From NCBI RefSeq assembly GCF_900115465.1, contig NZ_FOWN01000003.1:79479-143478 (forward strand): DNA of 64,000 nucleotides. The letters are read 5' to 3'. Positions 16,872 to 26,239 of this stretch are shown here, piece by piece; position 1 is the first letter of the stretch; every line of letters starts with the position of its first letter. The notes beneath the pieces are model-generated. The model was not told the DNA's origin. It worked only from the letters and a program-made list of their open reading frames with translations, and ran no database searches. The DNA comes from Halolactibacillus alkaliphilus (GTDB taxonomy: Bacteria > Bacillota > Bacilli > Bacillales > Amphibacillaceae). A program made the translations under genes and the position numbers.

Positions 16872-18560
16872 TTATGAAATTGTTTTAAAATGACTGACTT
16901 CTTTACCTAAGCTCTCCGCTAATTCTGCAAGTGTATTTGCGCTTGCAGATATTTCATTCATTGAGCTAGCTGACTGTTCAGAAGAAGCAGCTGTTTCTTC
17001 AATACCAGCAGCTGACTCTTGGGCAACTGATGCTATTTCCTCAATAGATGTATTGATTAAAACACTTTCACTCGTAACATCCGAGAGTGTATTCGTGACA
17101 TATTCAATCTTTTCAACCATTTGTTTAATGGCGTCATTAATTACGTTAAAGTTCTGACCTGTTTGAGCCATTTGAACCGTACCCATATTGACTTCATTAT
17201 AGCCATTTTCTAACGCAAGAACGACTTCTTTCGTGTCTCCTTGAATACCTTGAATGATCGTCGTAATTTCTCGCACTGAATCTGAGACGTTTTCTGCTAA
17301 TTTTCTCACTTCATCAGCTACAACCGCAAAGCCTGAACCATGTTCCCCAGCACGTGCTGCTTCAATCGCTGCGTTTAATGCAAGAAGGTTCGTCTGTTCC
17401 GCGATATCTTGAATCACATCAACAAGTTTGGATACTTGATTCGAGCGCTGCTCAAGACTTGATACTTTCTTCACAGCATCATTCACAATTGAATCAATCT
17501 TCATCATTTGATTAATGGCTTGTTCCATCATTTTATAACCATCATCTGTTTTTTCAATCACTGTCGCAGAATCTTCAGAAACGAGTTCTGTCTTCTCATT
17601 AGCCTCTGCAATACGTTTAAGAAAGTCTTCCATCTTCTCTGACAAGGTAGATACGGTATGTGCTTGCGTTTCAGAACCTGATGACAATTCTTGCATCGTT
17701 GAGGCAATTTGTTCTGAACCTTCGCGTACTTCCAGTGATGATTGCGTTAACGCTTCACTTGCGCCAGATACACGTTCTGCTGCACTTGATACACTGCGAA
17801 TGACCGCCTGTAAATCTTCTTGCATCATATTCATCGACTCTGTTAATTCACCAATTTCATCTTTGCGTGTTGTTTTCAATTCATCTTGCGTAAGATCCCC
17901 TTGCGCAATAGCTGTTAAACGCGTCGCGATTTTTTTTAAAGGACTACCTACGTAACGTCCCATGACAACACCTAATATAATCGCTAGAACAACAGCACCA
18001 ATCGCAATGAAAAAGATAATTGAGCGCGTCCATATAAAGGCTGACTCGCCATTGGAATAATCTCCTTCAGCAATCACTAAACTTCCATCTCGCAGTTGAT
18101 AAAGCGTATCGCGAAAAGCACGAAAATCATTGCCGGCTGTGTCAATGCCCCTAGCCGCTTGTTCAAAAGAGCCACTTGAAACAAGTCTTGCATTCTCGGC
18201 CGCTTGAACATTATATGTATTCCACTGTTCAACCATTTGATCGAATAAGATACGCTCATCAGCTTCCATATTAAATTCACTATATCTTTCAAGTAAGATA
18301 TCCATTACTTCTAGAGCATTAGAAGCATCACTACCTCTTGTGGGGTTTTCCTCAGCTACACCCAACAGTAATTGTACACTGATATTTTCACCTGTTTGAA
18401 TAATTTCTGTCATAACACCGAGCGGCTCTACTCGGTTTCGATAGAGTAACCGTGTATTATTTTGAATCTGACCCATACCCCATATACCTGCCACGCCGAC
18501 AACCAATACTAATAGCGCAACAACAACATAAGAGCTAATTAATTTACCCTTGATCTTCAT
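16872..18560 (-). CDS. Methyl-accepting chemotaxis protein, transmembrane
   Basis: The 562-residue receptor has a classic layout: TM1 (about 9-29), a four-helix-bundle extracellular sensor (about 30-180), TM2 (about 180-203), a HAMP domain (about 203-257, [10 protein letters not shown]) and a long signalling domain with [20 protein letters not shown]. The repeated Glu/Gln/Ala pattern near the C-terminus ([15 protein letters not shown]) gives likely methylation sites. It acts at the membrane with CheW and CheA to steer flagella. The ligand is unknown. It appears to be a single-gene unit, transcribed the same way as the PAS receptor but separated from it by a terminator. Confidence 0.95.
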   Translation of the reverse strand: MKIKGKLISSYVVVALLVLVVGVAGIWGMGQIQNNTRLLYRNRVEPLGVMTEIIQTGENISVQLLLGVAEENPTRGSDASNALEVMDILLERYSEFNMEADERILFDQMVEQWNTYNVQAAENARLVSSGSFEQAARGIDTAGNDFRAFRDTLYQLRDGSLVIAEGDYSNGESAFIWTRSIIFFIAIGAVVLAIILGVVMGRYVGSPLKKIATRLTAIAQGDLTQDELKTTRKDEIGELTESMNMMQEDLQAVIRSVSSAAERVSGASEALTQSSLEVREGSEQIASTMQELSSGSETQAHTVSTLSEKMEDFLKRIAEANEKTELVSEDSATVIEKTDDGYKMMEQAINQMMKIDSIVNDAVKKVSSLEQRSNQVSKLVDVIQDIAEQTNLLALNAAIEAARAGEHGSGFAVVADEVRKLAENVSDSVREITTIIQGIQGDTKEVVLALENGYNEVNMGTVQMAQTGQNFNVINDAIKQMVEKIEYVTNTLSDVTSESVLINTSIEEIASVAQESAAGIEETAASSEQSASSMNEISASANTLAELAESLGKEVSHFKTIS

Positions 18561-18679
18561 TGTTATACCCCCTAAAAAATATCCACTTCCTTCTTATTAT
18601 ATCGTCTCATTCTACTAGTTGTGAACAGATTCAACAAAAAAACTTATATTTCTTTAGTCGGATGCACAAAAAAACGCCC

Positions 18680-19777
18680 CTAACGTTCGAGTCGTTTTAA
18701 GTGGTCATGATGACAGTCTAAGATTGACGTCGCACCTAATAGTTTTAAATTAATTTCTAAATCTTCTTTTAGCGTTGAAAGTACATCCATAACGCCTGAT
18801 TCACCACCTGTTAAACCATAAATATAAGGCCGACCAACCAATACCGCATCTGCACCCAAAATAAGCGATTTAATAATATCTGCCCCGCGCCTAATCCCGC
18901 CATCTAGAATAAGCGGGAAATCATTGCCCACTTTTTCTCTTATTGCCGATAAAACCTCCAGTGGTTCTATCGCACTATCTAATTGTCTTGCCCCGTGATT
19001 ACTTACAATAATACCTTTTGCGCCGATGTCTTGACACCGTTTCGCATCATCAGGATGGAGCACACCTTTGATGATGACCGGTAACGACGTACTTTTAATT
19101 AACTGTTGTACTTTCTTAAACGTAAGCGACGGATTAAACAAAATGGATTGTATTTTCTGTTTGACTTCTGCTGAATCCATAGTGGGTGACAGGTAACGCG
19201 CCTGAAAAACAGGATCGGCTAAAAAGTTAGCCATGCCTGCGCCTTCATCCATCGGAAAGTAATTATGTGACAAATCAATTTCACGCCGTCCCAAAACAGG
19301 CGTATCAACAGTAATCACCAAACCTTTGACACCGGCCGCTTCTGCACGGCGAACAAAACTTTCTCTGACATCATCATCGCTTGGCCAATACAACTGAAAG
19401 TAGTGATCAGCGACTGCCATTACCTCACTCACTTCTTCAATACTATAACTTGAGACAGTACTTTGGATAAAAGGCACACCAGCTGCGTCTGCAGCGCGTG
19501 CGCTTGCCAGTTCCCCTGCCTCATGAACAATTGTATGAAAACCGATTGGCGCGAGTAAATACGGTGCTTGAATCGATGAGCCAAATAGGTGTGTTGTTGT
19601 GTCAGTGAGACTAACCTCTCTTAATACACGTGGAATCAAGCGATAGCGATCAAACTGCTTTATATTATAAGACAAACTTACTTCACTGCCTGAACCACCA
19701 GATAAGTATCCAAAAGCATTCGCAGACAGCGTTTCCTTTGCTTTCTTTTCCCAATCTACACCTGTTTTTCTAGACAT
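18680..19777 (-). CDS. FMN-dependent 2-hydroxyacid oxidase/dehydrogenase
   Basis: The 365-residue TIM-barrel flavoenzyme oxidises a 2-hydroxy acid to the 2-oxo acid. It carries the family active site: Lys237 in IIKGV, catalytic His261 and Arg264 in SNHGARQLD, and the FMN-phosphate motifs LDGGIRRG and ADAVLVGRP. The FQLYWPSDD segment resembles lactate 2-monooxygenase-like members. Its ribosome site overlaps the metP stop (spacing 9 bases), so it is the fourth gene of the metQNP operon governed by the SAM riboswitch. Lactate is the default family substrate. The operon suggests instead a methionine-related hydroxy acid, such as 2-hydroxy-4-methylthiobutyrate; this is inference. Confidence 0.88.
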   Translation of the reverse strand: MSRKTGVDWEKKAKETLSANAFGYLSGGSGSEVSLSYNIKQFDRYRLIPRVLREVSLTDTTTHLFGSSIQAPYLLAPIGFHTIVHEAGELASARAADAAGVPFIQSTVSSYSIEEVSEVMAVADHYFQLYWPSDDDVRESFVRRAEAAGVKGLVITVDTPVLGRREIDLSHNYFPMDEGAGMANFLADPVFQARYLSPTMDSAEVKQKIQSILFNPSLTFKKVQQLIKSTSLPVIIKGVLHPDDAKRCQDIGAKGIIVSNHGARQLDSAIEPLEVLSAIREKVGNDFPLILDGGIRRGADIIKSLILGADAVLVGRPYIYGLTGGESGVMDVLSTLKEDLEINLKLLGATSILDCHHDHLKRLER

Positions 19778-19786
19778 ATATCCACC

Positions 19787-20446
19787 TTAATCTTTCTTTG
19801 CTTTTTGACTGAGTATATTACCAAAAGATTGAATCGCTTGAATAATGATAATAAGAATTACAATCGTCACATACATCACATCGGGTTGATAGCGGACATG
19901 ACCAAAGCGATAAGCTAAATCACCAAGGCCACCCGCACCGACAAGGCCAGCCATAGCTGTCGCCCCTATTAGGCCAATAACCGCAATCGTTATACCTAAA
20001 ATAATCGATGGTTTAGCTTCACGAATCATCACATGCCAAATGATCGATAAGGGTTTGATGCCCATCGCTTGATAAGCCTCAATAACTCCCTGGTCAACTT
20101 CAAGTAAAGACGATTCTATTAACCTTGCCAAATAAGGTGCCGTATAAATAACTAACGGAATAATGACACCACGTACCCCTATAGACGTTCCTACAATAAG
20201 ACGCGTAAACGGAAGTAATGCGAAGAGTAAGATTATAAACGGTACAGAACGAATCGTATTAATAATGACATTAAGCACGCGGTAAAGCCAAATATTCCTC
20301 TTATCACCCGTTCGACTAATCACTAATAATACACCGAGTGGTAGACCGATTAAAATGGAGAAAAAAAGACTGATTGTCACCATTTGAAACGTTGCAAACG
20401 TCTCATCTACAATTGTTGTTCCCCAGCGATCAATAAATTCAGCCAT
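19787..20446 (-). CDS. metP: Methionine ABC transporter permease
   Basis: The 219-residue inner-membrane protein has five to six hydrophobic helices and the EAA loop (EAYQAMGIKPLSIIWHVMIR) that docks with the ATPase, as in MetI/MetP permeases. It forms the membrane channel of the MetNPQ importer for methionine and related compounds. Its start overlaps the end of metN by 8 bases and AAGGAG precedes the ATG, so translation is coupled. The hydroxyacid oxidase gene follows immediately. Confidence 0.93.
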   Translation of the reverse strand: MAEFIDRWGTTIVDETFATFQMVTISLFFSILIGLPLGVLLVISRTGDKRNIWLYRVLNVIINTIRSVPFIILLFALLPFTRLIVGTSIGVRGVIIPLVIYTAPYLARLIESSLLEVDQGVIEAYQAMGIKPLSIIWHVMIREAKPSIILGITIAVIGLIGATAMAGLVGAGGLGDLAYRFGHVRYQPDVMYVTIVILIIIIQAIQSFGNILSQKAKKD

Positions 20447-21461
20447 GACTCCTTACCTCCCTTACAATCACACCGTGTGTTGTTAAATAATCTATCGCTT
20501 TGGTTGTTTCTTCAGTATTGCCTTTAACGTGTGCACGCAACTTACCGAATGTTTGATCCTTTAATTCCACAATATTACCTGAAAGAATATTCGTCTCAAT
20601 ATGAAAGAGATTAGAAATTGTTGATAGACTTGGCTTTTCTGCCACTTCGCCAACAAACGTCAAATCTAAAATCGGACCATCTTTTCTCAAATCTTCAATA
20701 ATTGCACCTGGGGTTTGACTTGGAAATATACTGCTGACAAACCGCTTTGTCGTCTCGTGTTTAGGATCTGTGTAAAGATCTACGACGAGGCCTTGTTCGA
20801 TAATTTTTCCGTTTTCCATCACGGCCACACGGTCACAAATCTGTTGAATCACATGCATTTCATGTGTAATTAATAAAATCGTAATCCCGAGTTCCCGATT
20901 GATTTTTAAAAGTAGCGCTAGTATTTGGTCTGTTGTATCTGGGTCAAGTGCGCTTGTTGCCTCATCACTTAGAAGAATATCTGGTTCATGTGAAAGAGCA
21001 CGCGCAATCGCTACACGTTGTTTTTGTCCACCTGATAACTGGTTCGGATAAACATCGGTTTTATCACTGAGACCGACAATATCTAAATATTTTTTCACTC
21101 TCACTTTAATCTCTGCTTCACTCACACCTGTAAGTTTAAGTGGGATAGCGATGTTTTGATACACTGTCAGCGTTTTAAGTAGATTAAACCCTTGAAAAAT
21201 CATCCCAATATTTTGTCGTTTTTGTCGTAACTGTTCTTTTGATAATGTCACGAGGTCTTCACCATCAATGATCACACTACCCGATGTCGGTACCTCTAAT
21301 AGATTAGCCATGCGGACCAGGGTACTTTTCCCTGCTCCGCTATAACCGATGACACCGTATATTTCACCTTTTGAAACAGTGAGACTAACATCATCTAAGG
21401 CTTTAATTACAGTGTTTTTTCCGGTATGAAATTCTTTTGTGATATTTCTTAATTCAATCAT
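20439..21461 (-). CDS. metN: Methionine ABC transporter ATP-binding protein
   Basis: The 340-residue cytoplasmic ATPase has Walker A GYSGAGKST, the signature LSGGQKQRVAIARAL, Walker B ILLSDEATSALD and a His switch (LLITHEMHV). The last ~85 residues form the NIL domain, which senses methionine and causes trans-inhibition in MetN proteins. I chose the ATG at 21461 because TAAGGAGG lies just upstream; a longer frame to 21515 would overlap metQ by 41 bases and lacks a site. The metQ stop lies inside that ribosome site, so the genes are coupled. Confidence 0.95.
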   Translation of the reverse strand: MIELRNITKEFHTGKNTVIKALDDVSLTVSKGEIYGVIGYSGAGKSTLVRMANLLEVPTSGSVIIDGEDLVTLSKEQLRQKRQNIGMIFQGFNLLKTLTVYQNIAIPLKLTGVSEAEIKVRVKKYLDIVGLSDKTDVYPNQLSGGQKQRVAIARALSHEPDILLSDEATSALDPDTTDQILALLLKINRELGITILLITHEMHVIQQICDRVAVMENGKIIEQGLVVDLYTDPKHETTKRFVSSIFPSQTPGAIIEDLRKDGPILDLTFVGEVAEKPSLSTISNLFHIETNILSGNIVELKDQTFGKLRAHVKGNTEETTKAIDYLTTHGVIVREVRSHG

Positions 21462-21474
21462 CGATTTTGCCTCC

Positions 21475-22275
21475 TTACCATGAGGCAACAACTGATCCTT
21501 CAAATGTGTCCTCAATAAATTGTTTTACTTCGTCTGATTGATAAATACGAATGAATTTTTCAATAACAGGATCATCACTGTTTTCTTCTCTTGCGACAAT
21601 CAAATTCACCCAAGGTGAATCACTTGGTTCAATGTAGATAGCATCTTCTGTCGGTACAAAACCATGTTCGATCGCAAAGTTTGTATTGATTGCTGCTGCA
21701 GCTACTTCTTCTAATTGACGCGGAATTTGTGACGCCTCAAGTTCAATAAAGTCTAAGTTTAATGGATTCTCTTCAATATCAAGCACCATCGCCTCTGCAC
21801 CCACACCCTCTTTTAACGTAATGAGACCAGCCGCTTCAAATAAAATCAAGGCACGGGCACCATTGGTTGGATCATTAGGTAAAGCAACTTTATCGCCTTC
21901 TTGTAACTGACTCACATCCGCGATCTCTGTTGAGTAAATACCCATCGGGAAATTAACTGTTGTTGCCACCGCTTCTATTTCATATCCACGGTCACTTTTC
22001 GCGTTATCTAAAAATGGTTGGTGCTGGTAACTATTTAAATCAAGCTCTCCCTCGTCAAGGGCTGTATTTGGAATCACATATTCAGTGAATACTTCAATGT
22101 TAACCGTTAAATCTTCTTCAGCGGCTAGTTCTTTTACTTTTTCTAATATTTGTTCGTGTGGTCCCGCTGTTACACCTACAGTAATCTCATTCTCACTTAG
22201 TGTCGTTGCTTCATCACCACATCCTGCCAACACAACTAAAACGGCTAAACTAATTAATGCTAATAACTTTCTCAT
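21475..22275 (-). CDS. metQ: Methionine-binding lipoprotein
   Basis: The 266-residue extracellular solute-binding lipoprotein has a signal peptide ending in the lipobox LAGC. It then shows the NlpA/MetQ family features TVGVTAGPHEQILEKVK, NSYQHQPFLD and LPNDPTNGARALILF. It captures methionine for MetNP. It is the first structural gene behind the SAM riboswitch at 22366-22470, so it should be expressed when S-adenosylmethionine is low. The operon order is metQ-metN-metP-hydroxyacid oxidase. Confidence 0.95.
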   Translation of the reverse strand: MRKLLALISLAVLVVLAGCGDEATTLSENEITVGVTAGPHEQILEKVKELAAEEDLTVNIEVFTEYVIPNTALDEGELDLNSYQHQPFLDNAKSDRGYEIEAVATTVNFPMGIYSTEIADVSQLQEGDKVALPNDPTNGARALILFEAAGLITLKEGVGAEAMVLDIEENPLNLDFIELEASQIPRQLEEVAAAAINTNFAIEHGFVPTEDAIYIEPSDSPWVNLIVAREENSDDPVIEKFIRIYQSDEVKQFIEDTFEGSVVASW

Positions 22276-22312
22276 TTCGTTTCCCCCTCAGGTTATTCCG
22301 GACCTTTACATT

Positions 22313-22350
22313 TAAAAAGCCTCAATTTATCAAGTGATAAATTGAGGCTT
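22313..22350 (-). terminator. SAM-riboswitch-controlled terminator
   Basis: On the minus strand AAGCCTCAATTTATCA (22350-22335) pairs with TGATAAATTGAGGCTT (22332-22317), followed by a T-run. The 5' arm CTCAATTTATC can instead pair with GATAAGTTGAG (22371-22361), which includes the 3' strand of riboswitch P1. That is the expected antiterminator. Confidence 0.92.
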
Positions 22351-22365
22351 TAAAGGCATACTCAA

Positions 22366-22470
22366 CTTATCTGTCGTCCCTAATAAATTAGGGCTGCTGG
22401 ATTTGGCACGAGGACATATAGTCTGTTGCCGAGGCTTCAAAGGGCCAGTCCCTCCACCTCTCTTGATAAG
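22366..22470 (-). ncRNA. SAM-I (S-box) riboswitch
   Basis: The minus strand reads CTTATCAAGAGAGGTGGAGG at 22470-22451, followed by GGACTGGCCC, the GAAGCC element and the CGGCAACAG segment. This is the conserved SAM-I core. P1 is CTTATC (22470-22465) with GATAAG (22371-22366). Bound SAM stabilises P1 and frees the downstream terminator; low SAM allows the antiterminator and metQNP transcription. The transcript should also include the hydroxyacid oxidase. Confidence 0.96.
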
Positions 22471-22499
22471 ATCCGGTTAATATTTTTTTGTTGAGACTT

Positions 22500-22528
22500 A
22501 CTTTACACAACGTTTTTAAAAAAGTCAA
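22500..22528 (-). promoter_or_regulatory. Promoter of the S-box operon
   Basis: -35 TTGACT (22528-22523), a 17-base spacer and -10 TAAAGT (22505-22500) place the start near 22493, just ahead of the riboswitch aptamer. Confidence 0.7.
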
Positions 22529-22558
22529 CACAATTTTCTAAACTTTTAAAACTTTTCG

Positions 22559-23347
22559 TTATTTCAACTGGTAAAGATCCGGTCTTCTATCTTCATAAAC
22601 AGGAATTTCCCGGCGAATTCGCTTCACTTCAGCTAAATCAAGTGTAGCTTCAAGAATCATTTCATCATTTCCCGCTTCACTAACAACCTCTCCCCAAGGG
22701 CTAATGACGAGTGAATGTCCACCGAAAACGTTGTTAGGGTCACTCCCCACCCGGTTACAAGCAACAACATACACTTGATTTTCAATTGCACGAGCGATAA
22801 GCAGTGTTCGCCAGTGATCCAGTCGTTGTTTGGGCCACTGCGCAACCACGTATAATATCTCTACATCATCAAGCATCTGCGTTTTTATCCACTCTGGAAA
22901 ACGAATGTCGTAGCAAATCACGGCAGCTGATGACACGCCGTTCAACTGAAAGACACCTTTTCCTTTCCCTTCTGCCAAGTATTGCTCTTCATTCATCAAA
23001 CGGAAGAGATGCGCTTTGTCATATGAAAAAATAACATCACCCGTTCGAGCAATAACAGGGAGTGTATTATAAAATTGGCCATCGCGCTCTGTTGGAATAG
23101 AGCCTGCAATAATATCAACATCATGTACCTTCGCCAGGGTGTGTAATGGCGTTAACAAATCATTAGTGACCACATCAGCTAACATATCTAAACGATAACC
23201 CATTGGCCAAAATTCCGGTAATATTACCGTATCAACTTTCGAACTTAATTGTTTGAATTGTGCTTTGATATGGTCCAGGTTGGCTTTTACATCGCCAAAC
23301 TGAATATCCATTTGTAAGCACGCCACATGTTTTAATGTCACACTCAT
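22559..23347 (-). CDS. mtnU: Nitrilase-superfamily omega-amidase (MtnU/YkrU-like)
   Basis: The 262-residue cytoplasmic hydrolase has the nitrilase triad Glu45 (LPEFW), Lys111 (YDKAHLF) and Cys145 (VICYDIRFPEW). Members of this branch are omega-amidases that hydrolyse 2-oxoglutaramate or 2-oxosuccinamate, the products of glutamine or asparagine transamination. In B. subtilis the YkrU homologue lies with the methionine-salvage aminotransferase YkrV/MtnE. An MtnE-like gene is 1.6 kb away here, and the start codon overlaps the stop of the dehydrogenase gene (ATGA). Its likely job is to pull glutamine-dependent amination of 2-oxo-4-methylthiobutyrate forward. The exact substrate is inferred. Confidence 0.85.
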   Translation of the reverse strand: MSVTLKHVACLQMDIQFGDVKANLDHIKAQFKQLSSKVDTVILPEFWPMGYRLDMLADVVTNDLLTPLHTLAKVHDVDIIAGSIPTERDGQFYNTLPVIARTGDVIFSYDKAHLFRLMNEEQYLAEGKGKGVFQLNGVSSAAVICYDIRFPEWIKTQMLDDVEILYVVAQWPKQRLDHWRTLLIARAIENQVYVVACNRVGSDPNNVFGGHSLVISPWGEVVSEAGNDEMILEATLDLAEVKRIRREIPVYEDRRPDLYQLK

Positions 23348-24444
23348 TCTCCCCTTTGCGCTCTAATTATGACATGTTGTTCTAACTCACACATAGCAAG
23401 GTGAAGAGCCTCTTTTGTTACCTCGCCCAATAAATGAATCGACTCATTTTCTCGGACTGCATGACGAGCAACGTGTTCCCATTTCTCATCCAAGTCTTTT
23501 GTAATGCCGAAATCAGCAAACGTTTTAGGTAATCCGAGTTCGTCATAGTACGGTAACAATTGATCAATTTCGTCCCACTCGTTAAATAATGCTAATTGGA
23601 CAAGAATACCGTAGCTGACCTTATCTCCATGCAAGAGGTGGTGTGTTTCTTCTAGGACTGTTAAACCGTTATGAATGGAGTGAGCCCCGGAAATACGGCC
23701 ATAATGCTCACCAAAACCTCCGACCATTCCACTCGCCATGATGATTGCATCAACAACGTCAATAAACTCGTTACTAACTACCTTCTGTTTAGCATCATCT
23801 AGCGCCTGTTTACCGGAAGTAATCAAAACATCTTGGCACAATTTGGCCGCGTGTTGACTGACTTTCACTGCAAGTGGTTGATGAACCATTTCTAAAACGA
23901 GTGGCCTTGCTTCATACCACTTGGCTAGCGTATCACCAATCCCAGCACGTAAGTATTCGCTTGGTGTTTCAATCATTATTTTCGGTTCAACAGCAACCAT
24001 AAAGGCGGCTTGGTCAAAAATAACGTGATCAGTAAATACGCCTTCTTCTGTATAAAACACGCTAAGTGGCGTAAGTGCCGCACAATTAGAAGCCAATGTC
24101 GGGATTATAAAATAGGGTAAGCGCATGAGCGTAGCCGTTGCCTTTGTAACATCAATGACCTTGCCTCCTCCAACTGCGATTAAATAATCCACACCCCCTT
24201 CTTCAGCGATGGCCTCTAACCTCGTCACTTCCTCACGCGAACATTCGCCACTGTATTGCTCGACCACAACATTTAGATCTGTCGCTCTTAAGTGCGGTTC
24301 TGCCACACGATAAGATGCCTCTCCTGTCACTAGTAACCCTTTTTTCAATCCATAACGACAAATAACCTGTGCCATTTCTTTAATTGCCCCGTCATGGTGA
24401 CGGTATATATTCGGTGTCCCTTGCACTTTTATTGTCTCCATCAT
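23344..24444 (-). CDS. Iron-containing alcohol dehydrogenase, HcxA/GldA-like
   Basis: The 366-residue NAD(P)-dependent dehydrogenase has the nucleotide loop GGGKVIDVTKA and metal-ligand positions in GIGDTLAKWYEA, SGAHSIHNGL and HHLLHGDKVSYG. It is in the GldA-like branch, which includes E. coli YbdH/HcxA, a hydroxycarboxylate dehydrogenase that reduces 2-oxo acids and lies next to the methionine aminotransferase gene ybdL. The ATG at 24444 is preferred because AGGAGG lies six bases upstream; the GTG at 24486 has none. It is translationally coupled to the omega-amidase gene. Reduction or oxidation of a methionine-derived 2-oxo/2-hydroxy acid fits the context better than glycerol oxidation; this is inference. 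Confidence 0.82.
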   Translation of the reverse strand: MMETIKVQGTPNIYRHHDGAIKEMAQVICRYGLKKGLLVTGEASYRVAEPHLRATDLNVVVEQYSGECSREEVTRLEAIAEEGGVDYLIAVGGGKVIDVTKATATLMRLPYFIIPTLASNCAALTPLSVFYTEEGVFTDHVIFDQAAFMVAVEPKIMIETPSEYLRAGIGDTLAKWYEARPLVLEMVHQPLAVKVSQHAAKLCQDVLITSGKQALDDAKQKVVSNEFIDVVDAIIMASGMVGGFGEHYGRISGAHSIHNGLTVLEETHHLLHGDKVSYGILVQLALFNEWDEIDQLLPYYDELGLPKTFADFGITKDLDEKWEHVARHAVRENESIHLLGEVTKEALHLAMCELEQHVIIRAQRGE

Positions 24445-24598
24445 TCCTTGCCTCCTGCGATCATTGTTTTGTTTATTGTCCGACACTCACGCATTTATGT
24501 CAATCTTTCGAATTTTCATACTTCGATTTATTTATAAAATTTTCCATGTTATAATATTTCTATCAAGGTTCATCAACATATGAACGGGAGGCGTGTAA

Positions 24599-24793
24599 AT
24601 GAAACTAGAAGATAAAAGCGAAGCGCTTAACCAACAGGAAAGAAAAGCATCACCAACAGCAAATAGCCGTGACGCTCTAGAGCGTGCGCGTTATGGGAGC
24701 ACAAAAGATTTAGCAAGTAGCTTAAGTACAAAAGTACTCGGAGTGATTATTTTGATTCTCATCGCTGCTATTTTCCTTATTGCCTTATTGTGA
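24599..24793 (+). CDS. Small single-pass membrane protein (DUF6366-like)
   Basis: This 64-residue protein has a charged N-terminal half with an NSRDALERARYG segment and one C-terminal hydrophobic helix (about 46-64). The pattern resembles the DUF6366 small membrane proteins of Bacilli, judged from memory only. GGGAGGCG precedes the ATG and a terminator follows directly, so it is a genuine single-gene unit. Function unknown. Confidence 0.7.
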   Translation: MKLEDKSEALNQQERKASPTANSRDALERARYGSTKDLASSLSTKVLGVIILILIAAIFLIALL

Positions 24794-24811
24794 TAAAAAA
24801 TACTACACTAC

Positions 24812-24834
24812 AAGCACCTAACGGTGCTTTTTTT
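24812..24834 (+). terminator. Terminator after the small membrane protein gene
   Basis: AAGCACC, a 4-base loop and GGTGCTT followed by T residues. Confidence 0.88.
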
Positions 24835-24966
24835 CGTTCAGATAGACGTAAAAAAACGACAACTGAGAAAAAACACTAGACGAATGAGGTCGTTTTCGTT
24901 AGACTGTATCACAAACGAATTCGTCAGAATGTTAAATAAATTTACTCAATTGAAAGGCGTGACATA

Positions 24967-26157
24967 ATGATTCATCCATCTTCAGACTTACTTAAACGTT
25001 TACCCAAACAGTTTTTTAATGATTTAGTTCAAACGGTGCACCGCTTCCAACAGGAAGGCTATGATGTGATTAATTTAGGGCAAGGCAATCCCGATTTACC
25101 AACACCTACAGCAATTGTTGATGCCCTAAAACAAGCGGCAGACGATACAAGACATCACAAATATTCTCCGTTTCAAGGTTACATAGAATTAAAACAGGCG
25201 GTGAGTGATTATTATTCACGCGAATATGACGTGACACTGGACCCATCAACTGAAGTCGCGATTTTACCTGGTACAAAAACGGGGCTCGTTGAATTAAGTC
25301 AATGCTTATTAAATCCTGGGGACACCGTACTTGTACCCGACCCAGGGTATCCTGACTACTTATCAGGCGTTGCCTTAGCCGGAGCAGAGGTTATCCCGAT
25401 GCCATTATTAGCCACCAATCAGTTTTTACCGAATTATCAAGACCTCGAAAAAACTGATCTGTCTCAAACGAAATTAATGTTTATAAATTACCCCAATAAC
25501 CCTACTGGCGCTAAAGCTGACGAATCCTTCTTCTCGGAGACCGTCTCCTTTGCCAAGAAACATCACATTTCTGTGTGTCATGATTTTGCTTATCACACCA
25601 TCCAATTCGATGGCGAAAAAGCCCCTAGTTTTTTAGCAACTCCTGGCGCTAAAGAAGTTGGCATTGAAATGTTTACTCTATCAAAAGCCTATAATATGGC
25701 GGGCTGGCGCGTAGGTTTTGCGGTAGGAAATAAAAGCATTATTAAAAAGCTCGAATTGATTCAAGACCATTTATATGTGAGCATCTTCGGGGCCGTTCAA
25801 ATGGCGGCTAAAGCGGCCTTGACGGGGGATCAAACAACGACAATAGCCCTTACTAAAACATATGAAACTAGACGTCACGCACTAATCACTGCTTTAACCG
25901 AGCTGGGTTGGGATGTTCAAGCACCCGCAGGAACTTTTTTCTGTTGGTTGAAAGTACCAGAAAACTTTACCTCAGAAAGCTTCAGTGCCTATTTGTTGGA
26001 GGAAGCAAAAGTAGTCGTTGCTCCAGGAAATGGTTTTGGTTCATACGGTGAAGGTTATGTAAGACTGGCTCTACTTGATTCTGTTGATCGCTTAATAGAG
26101 GCGGCTCATCGCATAGAAAAAACAGGCCTTTTCAAAGCCAAACAGACCATGACATGA
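24967..26157 (+). CDS. mtnE: MtnE-like aminotransferase (2-oxo-4-methylthiobutyrate)
   Basis: The 396-residue PLP enzyme is a class I aminotransferase that follows the B. subtilis YkrV/MtnE pattern throughout: LPKQFFNDLV, VINLGQGNPDLPTP, YSPFQGY, NYPNNPTGA and the Schiff-base Lys240 in FTLSKAYNMAGWRVGF. MtnE performs the last step of methionine salvage, aminating 2-oxo-4-methylthiobutyrate to methionine, commonly with glutamine as donor. AGGCG precedes the ATG. It is a single gene with its own terminator, close to the omega-amidase, HcxA-like dehydrogenase and methionine transporter. The rest of the salvage pathway (mtnA, K, W, X, B, D) is not in this window. Confidence 0.88.
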   Translation: MIHPSSDLLKRLPKQFFNDLVQTVHRFQQEGYDVINLGQGNPDLPTPTAIVDALKQAADDTRHHKYSPFQGYIELKQAVSDYYSREYDVTLDPSTEVAILPGTKTGLVELSQCLLNPGDTVLVPDPGYPDYLSGVALAGAEVIPMPLLATNQFLPNYQDLEKTDLSQTKLMFINYPNNPTGAKADESFFSETVSFAKKHHISVCHDFAYHTIQFDGEKAPSFLATPGAKEVGIEMFTLSKAYNMAGWRVGFAVGNKSIIKKLELIQDHLYVSIFGAVQMAAKAALTGDQTTTIALTKTYETRRHALITALTELGWDVQAPAGTFFCWLKVPENFTSESFSAYLLEEAKVVVAPGNGFGSYGEGYVRLALLDSVDRLIEAAHRIEKTGLFKAKQTMT

Positions 26158-26185
26158 TCTTTAATCAAATCACTGTGCGACATTT

Positions 26186-26216
26186 ACACATAGACTTTTG
26201 TCTATGTGTTTTTTAT
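26186..26216 (+). terminator. Terminator after the mtnE-like gene
   Basis: ACACATAGAC (26186-26195), a TTTT loop and GTCTATGTGT (26200-26209) followed by a T-run. Confidence 0.92.
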
Positions 26217-26239
26217 TTTAATAAATTCAGTTTCTCCAC

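Noticed and set aside
23344..24444. Glycerol dehydrogenase (gldA)
   Set aside because: The fold matches, but there are no dha or glp genes nearby and the omega-amidase/MtnE context points to a 2-oxo/2-hydroxy acid.
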